A program made the position numbers and the translations under genes. DNA of 51,606 nucleotides from a virus. Position 1 is the stretch's first letter; every line of letters begins with the position of its first letter. The stretch spans positions 1-51,606 of the IMG/VR virus record IMGVR_UViG_3300036770_005494, one strand, 5' to 3'. The notes beneath the pieces were generated by a model, which was not told the DNA's origin, did no database searches, and saw nothing but the letters and a program-made list of their open reading frames with translations. Positions 6,736-13,302 of the stretch are shown here, in pieces.

Positions 6736-6750
6736 ACCTGACGGGGTCTT

Positions 6751-6787
6751 CCTGGTTCATCCTTGTTCCCAAATGAACCAGGCTTTT
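6751..6787 (+). terminator. terminator-like hairpin after tmRNA
   Basis: A perfect 10-bp stem, CCTGGTTCAT (6751-6760) with ATGAACCAGG (6773-6782), encloses a 12-base loop and is followed by CTTTT. It is placed just after the tmRNA coding piece and 15 bases before the next gene's start, so it may define the tmRNA 3' end, terminate transcription partly, or both. The T-run is short, so read-through into the oxygenase and bilin genes is likely. Confidence 0.65.
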
Positions 6788-6801
6788 ATATGAGGACACG
6801 T

Positions 6802-7410
6802 ATGGCTTTTAAAGATAATTTATACGAAGTTGTAAAAGGCGCGGTTAATCCGGATGTACTTAATCATCTAGATATTGAATTTGAACTACTTCGGAAAGTG
6901 ATGTTTATTACTAATAAAATTCCCGATACACCTGAGAATGCTCATCGACTTAACGATGATCAAATAACAAATAGTTTTTCCTATTACTCTGCACTTTGTT
7001 TTGAAACCTTGGCACAAACATTGAAACCTACAATGGAAGAAGTTACCGGGTTAAAATTATATCCTACCTATACATATGCGAGAATATATTATAATGGTGC
7101 AGAAATGGCAAGACATACTGACAGGCCAAGTTGCGAATTTTCAACTACGGTTTGTATATCGAATGATGAGGAATTTGGACCATGGGATATCTGGTTTAAA
7201 TCTACTGAAGGTAAAGAATTTCCAATATGGTTAGAACCTGGGGATGCCTTAATTTATAAAGGTGATATTTTGGAGCACTGGAGAAATCCATATGATGGCA
7301 AGAGGCAAACTCAGGCATTTCTTCATTATGTAAATAAATTTGGTAAGTATAGGGATTATAAGTATGATAGACGACCATACATTGGACTTTCTTCTGACTA
7401 CAAACGATAA
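6802..7410 (+). CDS. second 2-oxoglutarate/Fe(II) dioxygenase
   Basis: A 202-residue 2OG-Fe(II) oxygenase-type protein. The likely iron ligands are H105-x-D107 (MARHTDRPS) and H159 (ILEHWRNPY), with R168 (GKRQ) in the 2-oxoglutarate position. The order and spacing fit the family, but the sequence differs clearly from the prolyl-hydroxylase-like protein at 3559-4176 and resembles a separate group found in T4-like marine phages. I start it at ATG 6802 because GAGG lies 6 bases upstream; the ATG at 6790 and a TTG at 6763 are in frame but the latter lies inside the tmRNA terminator hairpin. Substrate unknown. It is the first gene after the tmRNA and directly precedes the heme oxygenase gene. Confidence 0.83.
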   Translation: MAFKDNLYEVVKGAVNPDVLNHLDIEFELLRKVMFITNKIPDTPENAHRLNDDQITNSFSYYSALCFETLAQTLKPTMEEVTGLKLYPTYTYARIYYNGAEMARHTDRPSCEFSTTVCISNDEEFGPWDIWFKSTEGKEFPIWLEPGDALIYKGDILEHWRNPYDGKRQTQAFLHYVNKFGKYRDYKYDRRPYIGLSSDYKR

Positions 7411-7420
7411 GTATAATATT

Positions 7421-7948
7421 ATGAGTACACTAAAAGAATTAACAGCAGAGAAACATAAAGAAGCGGAAGCACAATCTTTTCTAAAATCAATATTTGCAGG
7501 TGAAGTTGATTACTTTAAATATGTAGATTACCTATATCAATTGCTCTACATTTATAGGGTATTAGAAGAATTAGGCGATAAAAAACTTATCTTCACAGGT
7601 ATGGAGTCCATTAAAAGAAGTAGCGCAATTGAACAGGATTATACAGAATTGATGGGTGACCCTCCTTATCCGGTAGTAAAACAAAGTACACAAGAATACG
7701 TAGACTATCTGTATACCATAGCAGATGATGGACCCAAATTACTCGCACATATATACGTTAGGCATATGGGCGATCTGTTCGGCGGACAACAGTTAGCAAA
7801 GTTGTTGCCTGGTCCCAATAACATGTATAAATTTGATAACATACCGGAACTAATTAAAGTGTTCCGAGCAAAGTGCGGGATAAGCCTTGCAGATGAAGCT
7901 AATAAAGCGTTTGACTACAACATTAAAATACTCAAAGAATATGATTGA
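7421..7948 (+). CDS. ho1: heme oxygenase (biliverdin-forming)
   Basis: Opens heme to biliverdin IX-alpha with release of iron and CO, using electrons from ferredoxin. The 175-residue protein starts MSTLKELTAEKHKEAEAQSF, where H12 is the expected proximal heme ligand, and has the distal helix GDLFGGQ (residues 117-123) in RHMGDLFGGQQLAK. The C-terminal LADEANKAFDYNIKI also fits the family. It is shorter than plant or cyanobacterial HO1 (about 240 residues), lacking a C-terminal extension, as in other phage versions. Its stop overlaps the bilin reductase start by 8 bases, so substrate maker and user are translationally coupled. Confidence 0.92.
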   Translation: MSTLKELTAEKHKEAEAQSFLKSIFAGEVDYFKYVDYLYQLLYIYRVLEELGDKKLIFTGMESIKRSSAIEQDYTELMGDPPYPVVKQSTQEYVDYLYTIADDGPKLLAHIYVRHMGDLFGGQQLAKLLPGPNNMYKFDNIPELIKVFRAKCGISLADEANKAFDYNIKILKEYD

Positions 7949-8615
7949 AGTGTGGCCACAAGTTCAGGCCATGTCTGAACGCATCATTCAAAAATTCGAC
8001 AAAAAATTTCAAGTACCCGTAGAAGAAGAATATCATATCGATGATCTAGATTTTACTTGGAAAAACTATGTATGGGAATCTCCTAAGTATCGCAGGGCCC
8101 ATATTGAAATAGTCGATGCGACTAAAACGAAAAAGATGTGGGTGATGCATATGTGCATCTTTCCTCATTACACCTGTCCCGATCCAATATTTGGTTTCGA
8201 TGTTGTTTGCGGTAAGAATAAGATAACAGGGGCATTCCATGATTTTTCCCATATAGGTAGATCTGATCTATATGACTGGTATCAATTTAAGATGGAGAAA
8301 CTAACTTGGAATAAACCGAGGGATCTCCCTGATTGGGCGAAGGCAATCTTTAGCCCACAGATGTTAGCTGCGGGCAATATACAGACTCAAGAAGAGATTA
8401 ATCAATTAATAGATACATCTATAGACAATCTAGATCATTACCTTTATAATGTAGGTAAGTACTCTGATGGTAAGGATTATCGAGAGCAACATAATTGGTA
8501 TTGCTACAATCAGAAGAGAAATCCTCATACTCCAGCAATGATGGTTAATTTTGGAGTCGATGGTAAGGTGTTTAATAAGTTTATGGATGATGTACTATTT
8601 CAGGAGTCAGAATGA
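7941..8615 (+). CDS. pcyX: ferredoxin-dependent bilin reductase, PcyA/PcyX type
   Basis: Reduces the biliverdin made by the upstream heme oxygenase to a coloured bilin. The 224-residue protein has RAHIEIV, KMWVMHMCIFPH and PIFGFDVVCGKNKITGAFHD followed by FS, the core of this reductase family. H54, E56, H70 and D87 fall where PcyA has H74, E76, H88 and D105, judged by eye. It is clearly not PebS, the cyanophage enzyme, whose sequence differs. From memory, a PcyA-related phage enzyme named PcyX, which makes phycoerythrobilin, was described from uncultured marine viruses; this gene fits that description better than PcyA because of phage context and pairing with ho1. The product (phycoerythrobilin or phycocyanobilin) cannot be read from sequence with certainty. 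The start ATG overlaps the ho1 stop. Confidence 0.88.
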   Translation: MIEVWPQVQAMSERIIQKFDKKFQVPVEEEYHIDDLDFTWKNYVWESPKYRRAHIEIVDATKTKKMWVMHMCIFPHYTCPDPIFGFDVVCGKNKITGAFHDFSHIGRSDLYDWYQFKMEKLTWNKPRDLPDWAKAIFSPQMLAAGNIQTQEEINQLIDTSIDNLDHYLYNVGKYSDGKDYREQHNWYCYNQKRNPHTPAMMVNFGVDGKVFNKFMDDVLFQESE

Positions 8616-8878
8616 GTGAAGAGGATTTTAAGGATTTAAATGATACGTTGGTAATAACTAAAAAATTTCGATCTCCTAATGAATTTTCTTTATACATAGA
8701 ACAAAAAGTTATTAATGAAAAAATAGGATATATGGATGCGATAATTAGTTATTGTGCAGAGGTAGATATAGATGTTGAGACAATTTCAAAACTAATTAAT
8801 AGTTCGTTAAAAGAAAGAATTAGGACTGAAGCTGAAGAATTTAATTATATTAAAAGACGAGGAAAGTTACCCCTGTGA
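8612..8878 (+). CDS. 33: late promoter transcription accessory protein gp33
   Basis: An 88-residue homologue of T4 gp33, which binds host RNA polymerase and links it to the sliding clamp to activate late promoters. The core IEQKVINEKIGYMDAIISYC with SLKERIRTEAEEFNYIKRRG aligns with the gp33 segment IEKMVEEFGMSYLEAT and the following residues. The C-terminal end KLPL is short and hydrophobic, like the clamp-binding end of gp33. The gene overlaps both neighbours (ATGA with the bilin reductase, GTGA with gp59) and keeps the T4 adjacency of 33, 59 and 32. Confidence 0.78.
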   Translation: MSEEDFKDLNDTLVITKKFRSPNEFSLYIEQKVINEKIGYMDAIISYCAEVDIDVETISKLINSSLKERIRTEAEEFNYIKRRGKLPL

Positions 8879-9507
8879 TAACAATGGATGAGTTTTCAGT
8901 ATATAAGATGTATCTTGCCCTTAAACTTCATTTTACTACAGATAAGTATGATGTAATTAAGCAAAAGGGAAAAGTCAGGGCTAGTCGACAGGCATTTGCG
9001 AAAAGGAAGGATCTATATTCAATTAAGAAAGTTTCAAAGACATACTCGGATGAAGAAGTTGCTAATTTTCTAGTTGCAAACTTCGTATCCGGAGATAGAT
9101 GGGGCGGTGTGTTTGATTCTGAGGCAGGTGAAACTTATACCCATTGGAAAAAGAAAATGGAGAGTTTATCCTATATATTTTCCTCAGAACTAGATAACTT
9201 ATTACTAGAACTCGAGGAAAAGGGAAAAGATTTTGATTATGCATTCACAGTCTTAAATGGTCAGCATCCATATATAATAAAGTCTTATTTGAGAAAAAGC
9301 ATTAGTTTGGAAACAGTATTAATTTTGAATTCGTTATATCCATTCTTGGATAAATTTGATAGTGAGATATCTGACAATATTCTTTGGCCCGATATATCTA
9401 GATTAATACATAAGTATAAACCGTTTTTAAAATTTAACAAGGAAAAGTTCGATGGCATACTTAGACGAAGAATTGGACGTGACTCTTCAAAAGATCCAAA
9501 ATCTTGA
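8875..9507 (+). CDS. 59: helicase loader gp59
   Basis: A 210-residue homologue of T4 gp59 (217 residues), which loads the gp41 replicative helicase onto gp32-coated DNA at forks. The N-terminus, VYKMYLALKLHFTTDKYDVI, matches T4 VYKLYLMIKQHMNGKYDVI, and the C-terminal half has the expected helices including LETVLILNSLYPFLDKFDSE. The GTG start at 8875 overlaps the gp33 stop, with GAGGA about 11 bases upstream; the ATG at 8884 is the alternative. The position between gp33 and gp32 supports the call. The last 56 bases overlap the next gene. Confidence 0.87.
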   Translation: MITMDEFSVYKMYLALKLHFTTDKYDVIKQKGKVRASRQAFAKRKDLYSIKKVSKTYSDEEVANFLVANFVSGDRWGGVFDSEAGETYTHWKKKMESLSYIFSSELDNLLLELEEKGKDFDYAFTVLNGQHPYIIKSYLRKSISLETVLILNSLYPFLDKFDSEISDNILWPDISRLIHKYKPFLKFNKEKFDGILRRRIGRDSSKDPKS

Positions 9508-9688
9508 AAAAGAAATGGATTTTATAAAAGACGCACTTACGTCCCATGCACAGACGATCAAAGAGTGCCAGACATACTTAATTAAATTGGCACATAATCA
9601 AGCGCAAGTAACTAAAAGAATTTCGCAATGGCCATACATTGCAGTACCTCTCGATGCGCCAAATCGAGAGGATGGCGAATCTTTATAG
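9452..9688 (+). CDS. small coiled-coil protein between gp59 and gp32
   Basis: A 78-residue protein with a long heptad-like helix (LDVTLQKIQNLEKEMDFIKD and beyond) followed by IKECQTYLIKLAHNQAQVTK and ISQWPYIAVPLD. I recall near-identical small proteins at the same position in T4-like cyanophages, so it is likely a conserved accessory replication protein, but no function is known to me. The start lies inside gp59 (56-base overlap), with AAGGAAAAG just upstream as ribosome-binding site. Confidence 0.7.
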   Translation: MAYLDEELDVTLQKIQNLEKEMDFIKDALTSHAQTIKECQTYLIKLAHNQAQVTKRISQWPYIAVPLDAPNREDGESL

Positions 9689-9704
9689 GAGATAAATTTG
9701 TAAA

Positions 9705-9896
9705 ATGAGTAGCAAAAGAAGAAATGATTCTCTGGACAGAGAGAAGAAAATACATAAGGTCAAATCTACTAAAAATTTTGTAGACAAGCACAAAAAAGTA
9801 ATATATAATATAGCATCATCTAAAAGAATTGTTGAGGATGATGATTTAGATTATGATTTAGATTATGCGTATGTGGGAAAAAACAAACAACGCTAA
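9705..9896 (+). CDS. small charged protein, 63 residues
   Basis: Not recognised. The N-terminal half is strongly basic (MSSKRRNDSLDREKKIHKVK, then KHKK) and the C-terminal part is acidic (VEDDDLDYDLDYAY), so it could bind nucleic acid or a replication partner, but this is inference. AGGAG lies about 16 bases upstream of the ATG. It sits directly ahead of gp32 in the same direction. Confidence 0.55.
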   Translation: MSSKRRNDSLDREKKIHKVKSTKNFVDKHKKVIYNIASSKRIVEDDDLDYDLDYAYVGKNKQR

Positions 9897-9942
9897 TACG
9901 ACGCAATACATTAAATACGATATTTATACGAAAGGAAATACG

Positions 9943-10875
9943 ATGGCATTTACATCATTAGCAGATCTTCGCAAATCCCGAGGCGGTTTTGATTCTCTTA
10001 TGAAAGAGGTCGAAAAGATCGCAAATCCCCAAACAGAATCACGAGGCGCAGATGAGCGTTTCTGGCAACCAGAAGTAGACAAGGCCGGAAATGGTTATGC
10101 TGTTATTCGATTCCTCCCTCCATCTAAGGGAGAGGAAATTCCATTCCAGCGAGTTTGGAACCATGGGTTTCAGGGCCCAACAGGAAAATGGTATATTGAG
10201 AATTCTCTCACAACCGTTGGTAAAAATGATCCTGTATCCGAATATAATACTGAGCTTTGGAATTCAGGTTCAGAAGCAAATAAGGAACAGGCTCGCAAGC
10301 AAAAGCGCAAGCTGACTTATTACTCAAATATCCTTGTAGTTAAGGATCCTGCTCATCCCGAGAATGAAGGCAAAGTATTCCTCTATAAATTTGGTAAGAA
10401 AATCTTTGATAAGATCAAAGATATGGCCGAGCCACAATTTGAGGACGAAAAGCCAGTCAATGTATTTGACTTTTGGACAGGAGCAAACTTCAAACTAAAG
10501 ATTCGTAATGTTGAGGGTTATCGCAATTACGACAAATCCGAGTTTGATTCTCCAGCACCAGTTGCAGAGAGCGATGAAGAAATTGAAGCTATCTGGAACA
10601 GCCAACATGCTTTATTAGAATTTCTTGATACTAAGAACTTTAAATCCTATGATGATCTCAAGAAAAAATTCGATATGGTCATGGGACTCAGTGGTTCTAT
10701 GTCCTCAACCAAGAAAGCTGAAGAAGTCGAATTGGAAGAAGAATATGATTTTACTGAAGCTAAGCAAGGAGCGGTAGCCAAAAAGCCTACCGAGAAGCCA
10801 CCAGCAAAAGATATTGATTTAGATGATGATGATGAGAGTCTAAGTTATTTTGCTAAATTAGCAAACGACGACTAA
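9943..10875 (+). CDS. 32: single-stranded DNA-binding protein gp32
   Basis: The phage ssDNA-binding protein, coating DNA at the fork and in recombination. The 310-residue protein (T4: 301) starts MAFTSLADLRKSRGGFDSLM, has the OB-fold signature SNILVVKDPAHPENEGKVF and LYKFGKKIFDKI, and ends in the acidic tail DIDLDDDDESLSYFAKLA that recruits gp59 and other partners. The T4 zinc ligands are mostly lost: H64 is kept as H74, but C77, C87 and C90 correspond to S88, D96 and S99, so no zinc site is likely. AAAGGA lies about 8 bases before the chosen ATG. Confidence 0.93.
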   Translation: MAFTSLADLRKSRGGFDSLMKEVEKIANPQTESRGADERFWQPEVDKAGNGYAVIRFLPPSKGEEIPFQRVWNHGFQGPTGKWYIENSLTTVGKNDPVSEYNTELWNSGSEANKEQARKQKRKLTYYSNILVVKDPAHPENEGKVFLYKFGKKIFDKIKDMAEPQFEDEKPVNVFDFWTGANFKLKIRNVEGYRNYDKSEFDSPAPVAESDEEIEAIWNSQHALLEFLDTKNFKSYDDLKKKFDMVMGLSGSMSSTKKAEEVELEEEYDFTEAKQGAVAKKPTEKPPAKDIDLDDDDESLSYFAKLANDD

Positions 10876-10880
10876 AATTA

Positions 10881-10907
10881 ATCCCCGCGCAAGCGGGGAT
10901 TTTTATT
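10881..10907. terminator. bidirectional intrinsic terminator after gp32
   Basis: ATCCCCGC and GCGGGGAT form a perfect 8-bp GC-rich stem with the stable tetraloop GCAA, followed by TTTTATT on the + strand. On the - strand the hairpin is followed by ATTAATTTTA. It lies between the convergent ends of gp32 (+) and the tape-measure-like gene (-), whose stop codon overlaps the T-run, so it probably serves both. Confidence 0.88.
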
Positions 10908-12399
10908 AATATCTAATAACACCATTCTTTCTAAGATATGCCCCAACAGAGGGATTAGTATCTATAGAATTTGCATTCGGGAAAACCATAGGAGTTTGCT
11001 GTCCTCCCAATACATTGGTAGTATTAACTTGGGTATTCATATTTCCAGGGCTTCCCGACCCGCCCGAAGTTAAATCCTGATATTCTCTCATCGCGGAATC
11101 ATATATTCCTTGCAATAATCCGCCCATACCCTCAAACACATTAAACATTTCTTTACCTTCTGCATCCTTAATACTACCTAGCCCGAAAAGACTATCTTTA
11201 ATTTTTTTGCCGACTATATCTACCTTTTCTTTCGCAATTCCCATAAAATCTTTTAATGCTCCGTCCAATTCATCACCACCCTCTTGTAGATTTTTCGCAA
11301 AATCACCCATTTCTAATTTCGATTTTTCCATCTCAGCTTGTTCGATTAATTCCTGTTGCCTTGCTTCATAATATTTGTCAAATAGTTCCATTTTTGCATC
11401 TTCGCCGGCTTTTTGAATTCGTTTAGCTCCAGACCATTGGGAGTTTTGTATATCCTTTTCGGCAGCTTGGAGAGCTTTATTCATTTCTGAAATCATAACC
11501 ATTGGATCCGAAGCTTTGGATACGTTGTCTTGAGTTTCCTTATTTATTAGGTTCAATTCAACTGCTTTTCTATATCTACCTTTGGTTTCGGCCATATCCA
11601 AATTTGTTAACATTTCTTCATTCTGTTGCATACTTCTTCCGGCGAAGCCTGTACCAGCACGCAATAGTGCCTTCTTATTTTCTCTTTCTTCTATTGCATC
11701 CATAATATAATCTGTTCCAAATGTCCCAATCGTACCACCCGCAACCGCCGCGGCAACATATGGGTTCAACATCGCCGCCCCTGCTGCGCCCAATGCACCT
11801 CCCATTTTTCCTAATACTCCCCCGCCTATACCTCTTGCAATAGTAAACATGGCTCGTATTACTGCAGAAAACACTGGGCTAAGTAAGGAATACAATGTTT
11901 TTCCTATAGTTGTTACCACAGTTTTTAACCCACCTAATAATGCAGCAATGCCGGCACCAAATAATCCGGCACCTAACATTCCTTTTACTCCTGCCCCTCC
12001 TGTCGCGCTGCCAATTGCGCCAGCAATTGCTTGCGCTAACATTTCCCGATCTTTTTTCTTCTGTCCTTCTTCATAGGACTTTCGAATAAATTCAATATCG
12101 AGTCCTGTCTTTTGTGCTATATTTTTTGTTAACTTGGTTTCTTCAAAAGTCTTAAATTGTATCTCTTGGGCATTCATCCTAGTATTGCCCATTCTGGTGA
12201 ACGACTCAAGTATCTTTTTTATCGTAGATTTTTCTTGTTGGTCGTCTATGGTACGTTTATCTTTTCTAGTTTCGGTTTCTCTTTTGGTAAGACCTTCATC
12301 TCTCCTAGTCAAAGCTTTCGCTATGTTATCTAAAAGATTTTCTTGATTTCTTAAAGAAGTTAGAACTTCTCTATCGGTGATTGAAGGTAAATTTGCCAT
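10906..12399 (-). CDS. tape-measure-like tail protein (gp29 slot)
   Basis: A 497-residue protein with a charged coiled-coil N-terminal third, a long Gly/Ala-rich hydrophobic middle (residues about 125-235, including GAIGSATGGAGVKGMLGAGL and ALGAAGAAMLNPYVAAAVAG) and a charged helical C-terminal half. This organisation is that of phage tape measure proteins, which set tail length and enter the host membrane at infection. Its place directly downstream of gp26 and the gp51-like frameshift segment is the canonical position for a tape measure. It is shorter than T4 gp29 (590 residues). AAGGA lies 8 bases before the ATG. No clear sequence motif proves the identity. Confidence 0.62.
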   Translation of the reverse strand: MANLPSITDREVLTSLRNQENLLDNIAKALTRRDEGLTKRETETRKDKRTIDDQQEKSTIKKILESFTRMGNTRMNAQEIQFKTFEETKLTKNIAQKTGLDIEFIRKSYEEGQKKKDREMLAQAIAGAIGSATGGAGVKGMLGAGLFGAGIAALLGGLKTVVTTIGKTLYSLLSPVFSAVIRAMFTIARGIGGGVLGKMGGALGAAGAAMLNPYVAAAVAGGTIGTFGTDYIMDAIEERENKKALLRAGTGFAGRSMQQNEEMLTNLDMAETKGRYRKAVELNLINKETQDNVSKASDPMVMISEMNKALQAAEKDIQNSQWSGAKRIQKAGEDAKMELFDKYYEARQQELIEQAEMEKSKLEMGDFAKNLQEGGDELDGALKDFMGIAKEKVDIVGKKIKDSLFGLGSIKDAEGKEMFNVFEGMGGLLQGIYDSAMREYQDLTSGGSGSPGNMNTQVNTTNVLGGQQTPMVFPNANSIDTNPSVGAYLRKNGVIRY

Positions 12400-12594
12400 T
12401 TACTGTTCCTTTAATTTCTTTTGTGCTATTTTATTTTTTTCTTCTTGTAAATGATTTATTAACATTGTTACGTATATCTCTCTTTCCCAAGGTATCATAC
12501 TTTCTATTTCAGCTAATGAATAACTATGGTGTTGCATAAGTGAAAAATTTAACTGAAAATAATTTACGAGGGACTCATGGGAAAGAGTTAGCCG
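12400..12594 (-). CDS. 51: gp51-like segment, probably read by -1 frameshift from gp26
   Basis: A 64-residue frame follows the gp26 slippery site in the -1 frame: RLTLSHESLVNYFQLNFSLM, then QHHSYSLAEIESMIPWEREI and IYVTMLINHLQEEKNK to KEQ. The SLAEIESMIPWEREIYV part resembles short proteins annotated as gp51 in T4-like marine phages. The earliest ATG (12537) would give only 45 residues and omit the upstream part that looks like conserved protein. No start codon of any usual type follows the GGAGG at 12615-12611. The simplest reading is a gp26-gp51 fusion of about 295 residues made by frameshift, with free gp26 as the main product. Confidence 0.68.
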   Translation of the reverse strand, partial: RLTLSHESLVNYFQLNFSLMQHHSYSLAEIESMIPWEREIYVTMLINHLQEEKNKIAQKKLKEQ

Positions 12595-13286
12595 AAAAAA
12601 TTTTGCAGGCCCTCCACAACAATATTATTCTCGGTATTACAATTAGAACATACTGCACGTATATCTTGTTTTAATTTTGGCATCGTTATGAAGAAATTTT
12701 CTAACTTGTCAAACTGTGCTTTGGAAAATGAATTTACAAATTCGTCAATCTCTTCCTTGGTGTGATCCTCAAGTTTATAATATTCGTTTTCGGTATATAT
12801 TGTATCTATACACGAACAAACTAATTCTACAATTTTATCAGAATTCGCATCTTCAAAAATATCCAATACTTCTTTAAAATTCGGGTATCTCATCTCCAAT
12901 GTTATAGAATCATTTATCTTGATCTTATTTGTATGCTCGTTGTTTTTATGAACCTTTGCTTTAGTTATATCTACAACGTGTTCTATTTTATTTTGACAGT
13001 TTTTGCAGGTAATAATTGTGGTAGTATTTTCACCTATGGACTTCGCCCGTATATTTAAAAAGATGTATTCTATATCGAAGCTAGGCAACCTTGAAGTTTT
13101 TAGAGTTTTAAACGTACAAACATCTATAAGTTCTGTAACTATACGATAGATTTCCTCGGCATCTGATTCTAATGCCGTTAATAAAATTTTATATTCTTTA
13201 ACTAGGAAAGGTCGGTATTTTACTTTTTCGCCAGTTGAGGGCAAAATCAATTCATAGGTGGGTGTTTCTAATTTAGGTAAGGACAT
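12588..13286 (-). CDS. 26: baseplate hub assembly protein gp26
   Basis: A 232-residue homologue of T4 gp26 (208 residues), needed for assembly of the baseplate hub and not necessarily kept in the mature particle. It starts MSLPKLETPTYELILPSTGE with KYRPFLVKEYKILLTALE, typical of the family. Two CxxC pairs (TCKNCQ near residue 91 and VCSNCN near residue 217) suggest a zinc ribbon. GGAG lies just before the ATG. Its position between a tail-tube-like protein and a tape-measure-like protein is that of a tail assembly chaperone in other phages, and its 3' end carries a frameshift signal into the gp51-like frame. Confidence 0.83.
   Translation of the reverse strand: MSLPKLETPTYELILPSTGEKVKYRPFLVKEYKILLTALESDAEEIYRIVTELIDVCTFKTLKTSRLPSFDIEYIFLNIRAKSIGENTTTIITCKNCQNKIEHVVDITKAKVHKNNEHTNKIKINDSITLEMRYPNFKEVLDIFEDANSDKIVELVCSCIDTIYTENEYYKLEDHTKEEIDEFVNSFSKAQFDKLENFFITMPKLKQDIRAVCSNCNTENNIVVEGLQNFFG
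12594..12615 (-). promoter_or_regulatory. candidate -1 frameshift signal: GGAGG, 10-nt spacer, T TTT TTC
   Basis: Reading leftward, the gp26 codons AAT TTT TTC GGC TAA contain the slippery heptamer T TTT TTC (12600-12594) two codons before the stop. GGAGG (12615-12611) ends 10 bases before the heptamer, the spacing at which an internal Shine-Dalgarno sequence stimulates -1 slippage in bacterial dnaX. After slippage the next codon is CGG and the frame stays open for 64 residues. Confidence 0.68.
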
Positions 13287-13302
13287 AATATCTCCAAAAT
13301 AA

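Larger units (their letters stand above)
6481..6750 (+). ncRNA. ssrA: two-piece (circularly permuted) tmRNA
   Basis: tmRNA rescues ribosomes stalled on broken mRNA and tags the nascent protein for proteolysis. Here the 3' part comes first: a T arm GCGGG/TTCGACT/CCCGC (6508-6524), the 3' acceptor strand CAGGTCC (6525-6531), discriminator A and an encoded CCA (6533-6535). After a 68-base intervening segment comes the 5' part: acceptor strand GGGCCTG (6604-6610) and the conserved TGGAATTCGACAGGG region. The two acceptor strands pair over 7 bp including G3-U, the alanine identity pair. Helix P2 joins the pieces: CAGGGCA (6624-6630) pairs with TGTTCTG (6498-6504). The tag frame follows at 6691. 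This gene order is that of permuted tmRNA in alphaproteobacteria and some cyanobacteria. The 5' end of the acceptor piece and 3' end of the coding piece are approximate. Confidence 0.93.

Noticed and set aside
6763-6801. TTG start 39 bases upstream for the second oxygenase
   Set aside because: This start lies within the terminator-like hairpin after the tmRNA; ATG 6802 has a properly spaced GAGG.
9921-9928. TATTTATA, a late promoter box on the - strand before gp32
   Set aside because: It would transcribe leftward into genes oriented rightward, with no leftward gene to serve; probably chance in AT-rich sequence.
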